From an uncultured Verrucomicrobia subdivision 3 bacterium (GTDB taxonomy: Bacteria > Verrucomicrobiota > Verrucomicrobiae > Limisphaerales > CAMLLE01), in the NCBI GenBank assembly GCA_946480555.1, contig CAMLLE010000103.1:1-8419 (forward strand): a stretch of 8,419 bases of DNA, read 5' to 3'. The notes beneath the pieces were generated by a model. It saw only the letters and a list, made by a program, of their open reading frames with translations. It did no database searches and was not told the origin of the DNA. Shown piece by piece: positions 6,611-8,419 of the stretch. The translations under genes were made by a program, and so were the position numbers. How positions within the stretch are numbered: the first letter of the stretch is position 1; every line of letters begins with the position of its first letter.

Positions 6611-8032
6611 ATGAAAAGAACCTTCACCCTCCTGTTTGTCTGCCTCCTCACTCTGGCCGCCAGCCTCACCTTTGCTGCGGACGCGCCCGCTGAAACCGCC
6701 CCGGCGGAACGCAGCATGGAATCCCGCCTGGCCGATCTCGAAGCCTACATGAACAACGTGCCGCGCTCGGAAGGCGAATCCAAGATTCCCGGCCCGGGCC
6801 CCGGCCACAACGCCTGGCAGATGACTTCCACCGCGCTCGTTCTCTTCATGACCTTGCCGGGATTGGCCTTGTTTTATGGCGGTTTGGTGCGTCGCAAGAA
6901 CGTCCTGTCGGTGATGGCGCAATGCATGGGAATCGCCGGGTTGGTGACGATTCTGTGGTGGTTGTGCGGCTACAGTTTCTCGTTTGCGGAGGGCAACCCG
7001 TTCTTCGGCGGCATGGCCAACGCGCTGTTCAAGGGGATCGAAGCCGGCAATGTCGGCGCGGGTTCCGCGTGGATCAGCGACAGCGTCTGGGCGATGTTCC
7101 AGCTCACATTCGCAATCATCACCCCAGCGCTGATCATAGGCGCGATTGCGGAACGCATGAAGTTCTCTGCGGTGCTGCTGTTCGTTGCGTTGTGGATGTT
7201 CGCCGTTTACTTCCCCATGGCGCACATGGTGTGGTCCACGACTGGTTTCATGAGCGGCTTGATGAATCCCACTGCAGCCATCAAGGCCTTGGATTTCGCC
7301 GGCGGCACGGTGGTTCACATGTCGTCTGGCTGGTCCGCGCTCGTGTTGTGCATCATCTTGGGCAAGCGCCTCGGCTTCGGCCGGGAACCGATGCCGCCAC
7401 ACAGCATGGTGCTGTGTATGATTGGCACCGGCATGCTCTGGGTCGGCTGGTATGGATTCAACGCCGGCTCGGCGCTGGCGGCTGACGGCATAGCGTCCAA
7501 CGCGTTCGCAACCACCACGCTGGCGGCAGCGACGGCGGGCTTCGTCTGGGCGGCCGTGGAATATTTCCATCGCGGCAAACCCAGCATTCTGGGGTTCTGT
7601 TCCGGCATTGTCGCCGGTCTCGTGGTGGTGACACCCGCGTGCGGCTTCATCAACACCAGCGGCGCCATGATCGTCGGCGTTTGCGCCGGCGTGATTCCTT
7701 ACTTCGCCGTGGCGAAATTAAAGGCGTGGCTCGGCTACGACGACGCACTCGACACGTTTGGAATTCACGGTGTAGGCGGTACGTTGGGCGCCATTCTCAC
7801 CGGACTGCTGGCAGACGAAAAGGTCAACGGACTGGTCAGCGGCGTGAAGGAAGGGCTGCTCATGAGCCAGATCAAAGCGATCCTCGTGACGGTCGTCTGG
7901 AGTGTAGTGGCCACTGTGATCGTGACGTTCATCGTGAAGGCCGTTGTCGGATTGCGTCCGAGCGAAGAGGTGGAAACAATCGGCCTCGATCTCTCGGAAC
8001 ACGGCGAAGAAGGCTACCACGCCGAATCGTAA
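6611..8032 (+). CDS. amtB: Ammonium transporter AmtB
   Basis: This is a trimeric inner-membrane ammonium channel. The 473-residue product begins with a signal peptide (1-22, cut expected after LTFA). A periplasmic extension (about 24-65, Glu/Ala-rich, then GPGPGH) follows, and then 11 membrane segments from about 72. Catalytic and pore residues agree with E. coli AmtB: gate Phe167 (LTFAIIT) and Phe283 (GWYGFNAGS), recruitment-site Trp208 (HMVWS) and Ser287, Asp228 in DFAGGTVVH, and the twin pore histidines His236 and His386 (FGIHGVGG). The C-terminal tail (GLRPSEEVETIGLDLSEHGEEGY) is the usual PII-contacting end. It follows glnB by 30 bases with no promoter or terminator between, so PII and its docking partner are made together. 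A terminator follows the gene. The ribosome binding site is weak. Confidence 0.97.
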   Translation: MKRTFTLLFVCLLTLAASLTFAADAPAETAPAERSMESRLADLEAYMNNVPRSEGESKIPGPGPGHNAWQMTSTALVLFMTLPGLALFYGGLVRRKNVLSVMAQCMGIAGLVTILWWLCGYSFSFAEGNPFFGGMANALFKGIEAGNVGAGSAWISDSVWAMFQLTFAIITPALIIGAIAERMKFSAVLLFVALWMFAVYFPMAHMVWSTTGFMSGLMNPTAAIKALDFAGGTVVHMSSGWSALVLCIILGKRLGFGREPMPPHSMVLCMIGTGMLWVGWYGFNAGSALAADGIASNAFATTTLAAATAGFVWAAVEYFHRGKPSILGFCSGIVAGLVVVTPACGFINTSGAMIVGVCAGVIPYFAVAKLKAWLGYDDALDTFGIHGVGGTLGAILTGLLADEKVNGLVSGVKEGLLMSQIKAILVTVVWSVVATVIVTFIVKAVVGLRPSEEVETIGLDLSEHGEEGYHAES

Positions 8033-8053
8033 ACTTCAGTTGGGTCAACGGAG

Positions 8054-8088
8054 CGCGCTGGTTTCGGAGCCGGAGCCAGCGCGTTTTT
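8054..8088 (+). terminator. Rho-independent terminator of glnB-amtB
   Basis: CGCGCTGG (8054-8061) pairs with CCAGCGCG (8076-8083), a perfect 8-bp GC-rich stem with a 14-base loop, followed at once by five Ts (8084-8088). It begins 22 bases after the amtB stop. Confidence 0.88.
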
Positions 8089-8117
8089 GCGTACACGCAG
8101 GAGAGGACGCAAGGAGT

Positions 8118-8140
8118 CTTTGATCCAGACGGAATCAAAG
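8118..8140. repeat. Hairpin in the convergent spacer
   Basis: CTTTGAT (8118-8124) pairs with ATCAAAG (8134-8140), extended by CC/GG across a bulged A. It lies between the amtB terminator and the terminator-like hairpin of the opposing gene. Function is unknown. Confidence 0.4.
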
Positions 8141-8144
8141 AAGA

Positions 8145-8177
8145 GGCGGCTCCAGCCGCAGCGCAGCGGGAGCCGCC
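8145..8177 (-). terminator. Terminator-like hairpin of the aminotransferase gene
   Basis: GGCGGCTCC (8145-8153) and GGAGCCGCC (8169-8177) form a perfect 9-bp stem around a 15-base GC-rich loop. On the minus strand it sits 13 bases past the aminotransferase stop and is followed by a T-rich stretch (TCTTCTTTG). The T-run is interrupted, so termination is likely but not certain; it may also be a dispersed repeat. Confidence 0.55.
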
Positions 8178-8190
8178 ATCGGACGATTGT

Positions 8191-8419
8191 TCAACGTTTG
8201 CCGAGGCCCTGAACGAAGCGCTCGATGCGGTTGCTCGCTTCGATCAATTGCTCGTAACTGGTCGCAAAACAGGCGCGGCAGAATCCCGCGCCATTCGCAC
8301 CGAATGCCGAGCCGGGAACCATCGCCACGCGTTCTGCCTGCAGCAGGCTTACGGCGAAATCCTTCTCCGACAAGCCGGTCGAGCTCACATCAGGAAACGC
8401 GTAGAACGAGCCGCGCGGC
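8191..8419 (-). CDS. Class I/II pyridoxal-phosphate aminotransferase, C-terminal part
   Basis: The gene enters from the right edge, so only the last 75 complete codons are present. The segment reads PRGSFYAFPDV, then GLSEKDFAVSLLQAERVAMVPGSAFG and GFCRACFATSYEQLIEASNRIERF. PRGSFYAFPD and VPGSAFG..G.GFCR are hallmarks of the aspartate-aminotransferase-like fold I family. The Arg of GFCR is the conserved residue that holds the substrate alpha-carboxylate. The pyridoxal lysine lies outside the window, so the substrate (aspartate, alanine, aromatic amino acid or LL-diaminopimelate type) cannot be decided. It is convergent with amtB. Confidence 0.9.
   Translation of the reverse strand, partial: PRGSFYAFPDVSSTGLSEKDFAVSLLQAERVAMVPGSAFGANGAGFCRACFATSYEQLIEASNRIERFVQGLGKR

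Overview
The window carries seven protein-coding genes, two of them cut by the window edges, in a GC-rich sequence with few clear Shine-Dalgarno sites and several non-ATG starts. Gene content, the long Ala/Lys-rich head of the DksA-like protein, the Amt N-terminal extension and the palindromic spacer repeats suggest a Verrucomicrobiota bacterium, perhaps Limisphaerales or Pedosphaera-like. This placement is an inference from style and remembered family resemblance, not from a marker gene.

Layout: (1) minus strand, 1-1280: folE2 (zinc-flexible GTP cyclohydrolase IB) followed by the 5' part of a DksA/TraR-family gene that leaves the window at base 1. (2) A non-coding divergent spacer of about 500 bases, with a 12-bp palindrome and an imperfect hairpin. 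(3) Plus strand, 1779-3642: nadC and birA, 19 bases apart and probably one transcript (NAD synthesis and biotin-protein ligation). (4) A 301-base leader that matches the ydaO/c-di-AMP riboswitch at its conserved blocks and closes with an 11-bp P1 helix. (5) A 603-residue KimA-like APC-superfamily permease with a C-terminal universal-stress-protein-like domain. (6) A 459-base spacer with a MITE-like 93-bp inverted-repeat element, an AT-rich palindrome array, a good sigma-54 promoter and a leader hairpin. (7) Plus strand: glnB/glnK and amtB, followed by an intrinsic terminator. (8) The 3' end of a class I/II aminotransferase, convergent from the right edge.

How the parts work together: the riboswitch-permease pair reads as a potassium-homeostasis unit in which c-di-AMP would act on the mRNA and perhaps also on the USP-like domain of the protein. 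The glnB-amtB pair reads as a standard nitrogen-scarcity unit driven by sigma-54, with PII docking on the ammonium channel. The most interesting parts are the riboswitch with its permease, and the regulatory architecture in front of glnB. No CRISPR array, rRNA, tRNA, transposase or phage gene was seen.
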